A stretch of DNA of 7,389 bases from Firmicutes bacterium UBA4845 (GTDB taxonomy: Bacteria > Bacillota > Clostridia > Tissierellales > Sedimentibacteraceae). A model generated the notes under the pieces. That model was not told the origin of the DNA. It searched no databases and was given only the letters and a program-made list of their open reading frames with translations. The stretch is taken from assembly GCA_002399975.1 (NCBI GenBank), contig DHER01000065.1:1-7389 (forward strand). The letters run 5' to 3'. Shown piece after piece: positions 6,543 to 7,389 of the stretch (positions within the stretch are counted from its first letter, which is position 1; the number at the start of each line of letters is the position of its first letter). The translations under genes and the position numbers were made by a program.

Positions 6543-6964
6543 TTATTTAAATCGGTTTTGAGAATTGATTTCTTCTAAATAGTTGTAGATAGTATACTTA
6601 GAAATATTTAAGTTTTTTGCTACATAACTTGCAATCCCTTTTATATCAAATAAATTCAGATTATTAAGATATTAAGCGATTTTTAGTTTGTCCAAACTTC
6701 GGGGGTTAATCCAGTAATATAGTTTAAAACATTTTTTATTGTCGTCGTTTTTTTAATTAGCTCTAACAAAAAATCTGTTGCTGATACACCCACATTTCGT
6801 CCAATTATATGTCCATTTTAAATTGCAACTATAGAAGATTCAAAGTTACTGATATCATGTAAAACAATTTCATAATTATCTCCAGAATTTTCACCTAATC
6901 CATCAACAATGGGTATAATCATACATTTCATTTTCTTTTTATTTTGTTCTTGGCATATTACCAA
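6543..6964 (-). pseudogene. Broken YheO/DauR-family transcriptional regulator
   Basis: Remnant of a DNA-binding regulator with an N-terminal PAS-like (YheO) domain and a C-terminal helix-turn-helix. The first frame (about 6964-6686) reads IIPIVDGLGENSGDNYEIVL, HDISNFESSIVAI, a TAA at 6818-6820, then NGHIIGRNVGVSATDFLLEL and VLNYITGL, all typical of the YheO domain (E. coli YheO: EIVLHSL...NGEHTGRKIGSPITD). It ends in a TAA at 6683-6685. The C-terminal domain follows in another frame (from about 6696, with a TAA at 6672-6674, to the natural stop at 6543): LFDIKGIASYVAKNLNISK then YTIYNYLEEI, matching the HTH end of the family. Roughly 80 residues between the two domains are missing, judged against the about 220-240 aa family length. 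Thus there are two in-frame stops, an internal deletion and a frame change. The start is uncertain; TTG 6962-6964 is only a convenient limit. It lies upstream of and points into the enzyme operon, so it was probably its regulator. Confidence 0.8.
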
Positions 6965-7011
6965 ATTGCTTTCTAATTTGCTATATTACTTTTAAATAAA
7001 TGTCTAAAACC

Positions 7012-7389
7012 CTACTCATTTATTAGTGAATAAACTTCCTGCACACTTTTACAGGATGCAATCCTATCGATCATTCCATCTGTCATCAATTTCTCAGCTA
7101 CTGCCCTTAAAACACTTATATGTAAAGTATTGTCAGTACATGCCATACACAAAATTACTTTTACAGGGTCATTTTTTGAACCGAAATTTACCGGAGGCTC
7201 CAATGTAATAAGGGACAACCCATTTTCCAGCACCTCTGGTGATGGCTTGGCATGAGCCAACGCAAACCCGAGTGCTAGAACCATATATGGGCCCATATCA
7301 ATAACAGCTTTAATCATATCATCAATATATTTTCTTCTTATCTTTTTACTCCTTAGCAATAAACTACCTGATACCTCTATTGCTTCTTT
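7012..7389 (-). CDS. PTS system EIIA component (fructose/mannitol/ascorbate type), 5' end outside the window
   Basis: C-terminal 125 codons of a phosphotransfer domain of the PTS_EIIA_2 fold. The frame is open to the window edge: upstream of an internal TTG at 7359 it continues as KEAIEVSGSLLLRSKKIRRK, which is the normal conserved start of this domain, so the gene is truncated by the window and does not begin there. The active-site segment is GPYMVLALGFALAHAKPSPE; the His of ALAHAKP is the expected phospho-acceptor. The family usually has a Pro (VLAPG) where this has Leu (VLALG). Further family marks are LSLITLEPPVNFGS and NDPVKVILCMA. The most similar group I know is the stand-alone ascorbate/SgcA-like EIIA, but this domain also ends PRD-type antiterminators, which cannot be excluded without the 5' part. 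The natural partner would be the EIIB at 60-350, now 6.7 kb away. Confidence 0.88.
   Translation of the reverse strand, partial: KEAIEVSGSLLLRSKKIRRKYIDDMIKAVIDMGPYMVLALGFALAHAKPSPEVLENGLSLITLEPPVNFGSKNDPVKVILCMACTDNTLHISVLRAVAEKLMTDGMIDRIASCKSVQEVYSLINE

Overview
The window is AT-rich DNA (roughly 70% AT by eye) with strong AGGAGG-type ribosome binding sites, which points to a low-GC Firmicute, most likely a Clostridium-like anaerobe. The genus is an inference; there is no rRNA or marker gene here to confirm it.

Layout, left to right. (1) 60-350, minus: a small PTS EIIB protein of the ascorbate/galactitol-type superfamily. (2) About 377-2175: an apparently intact insertion sequence with one plus-strand DDE transposase (526-1977), imperfect terminal inverted repeats and a hairpin at each end; it sits 26 bases upstream of the EIIB start. 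(3) 2176-3290: no intact gene. This holds a short duplicate of the 5' end of the regulator pseudogene found further right, two hairpins, a minus-strand terminator (about 2500-2534), a decayed unidentified minus-strand coding remnant (about 2757-3139) and the strong terminator of the next operon (3188-3234). (4) 3291-6205, minus: a two-gene unit, a SDH-alpha/UPF0597 (L-cysteine desulfidase/serine dehydratase-like) [4Fe-4S] enzyme followed by an NhaC-family secondary transporter. (5) 6206-6542: a leader region with a candidate promoter, an orphan perfect Shine-Dalgarno sequence and a terminator-like hairpin. (6) 6543-6964, minus: a broken YheO/DauR-family regulator gene, with stops, a frame change and loss of its middle. 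(7) 7012-7389, minus: the C-terminal part of a PTS EIIA (fructose/mannitol/ascorbate type), running off the right edge.

How the parts fit. On the minus strand the order is EIIA, regulator pseudogene, desulfidase-like enzyme, NhaC transporter, debris, insertion sequence, EIIB. EIIA and EIIB of this type normally sit side by side in one operon, so the enzyme/transporter cassette and the mobile-element debris may have been inserted between two halves of a PTS operon. The enzyme and transporter probably form an amino-acid uptake or exchange and deamination module that once had its own YheO-type regulator; that regulator is now dead. The enzyme carries Val at the position where characterised family members have the catalytic Cys of the GCTEP motif, so its substrate should not be assumed to be cysteine.

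I saw no CRISPR array, tRNA, rRNA or obvious defence system. The most interesting signals are the split PTS, the Cys-to-Val enzyme, the dead regulator with a second fragment of its 5' end 4.6 kb away, and the unusual leader of the enzyme operon.
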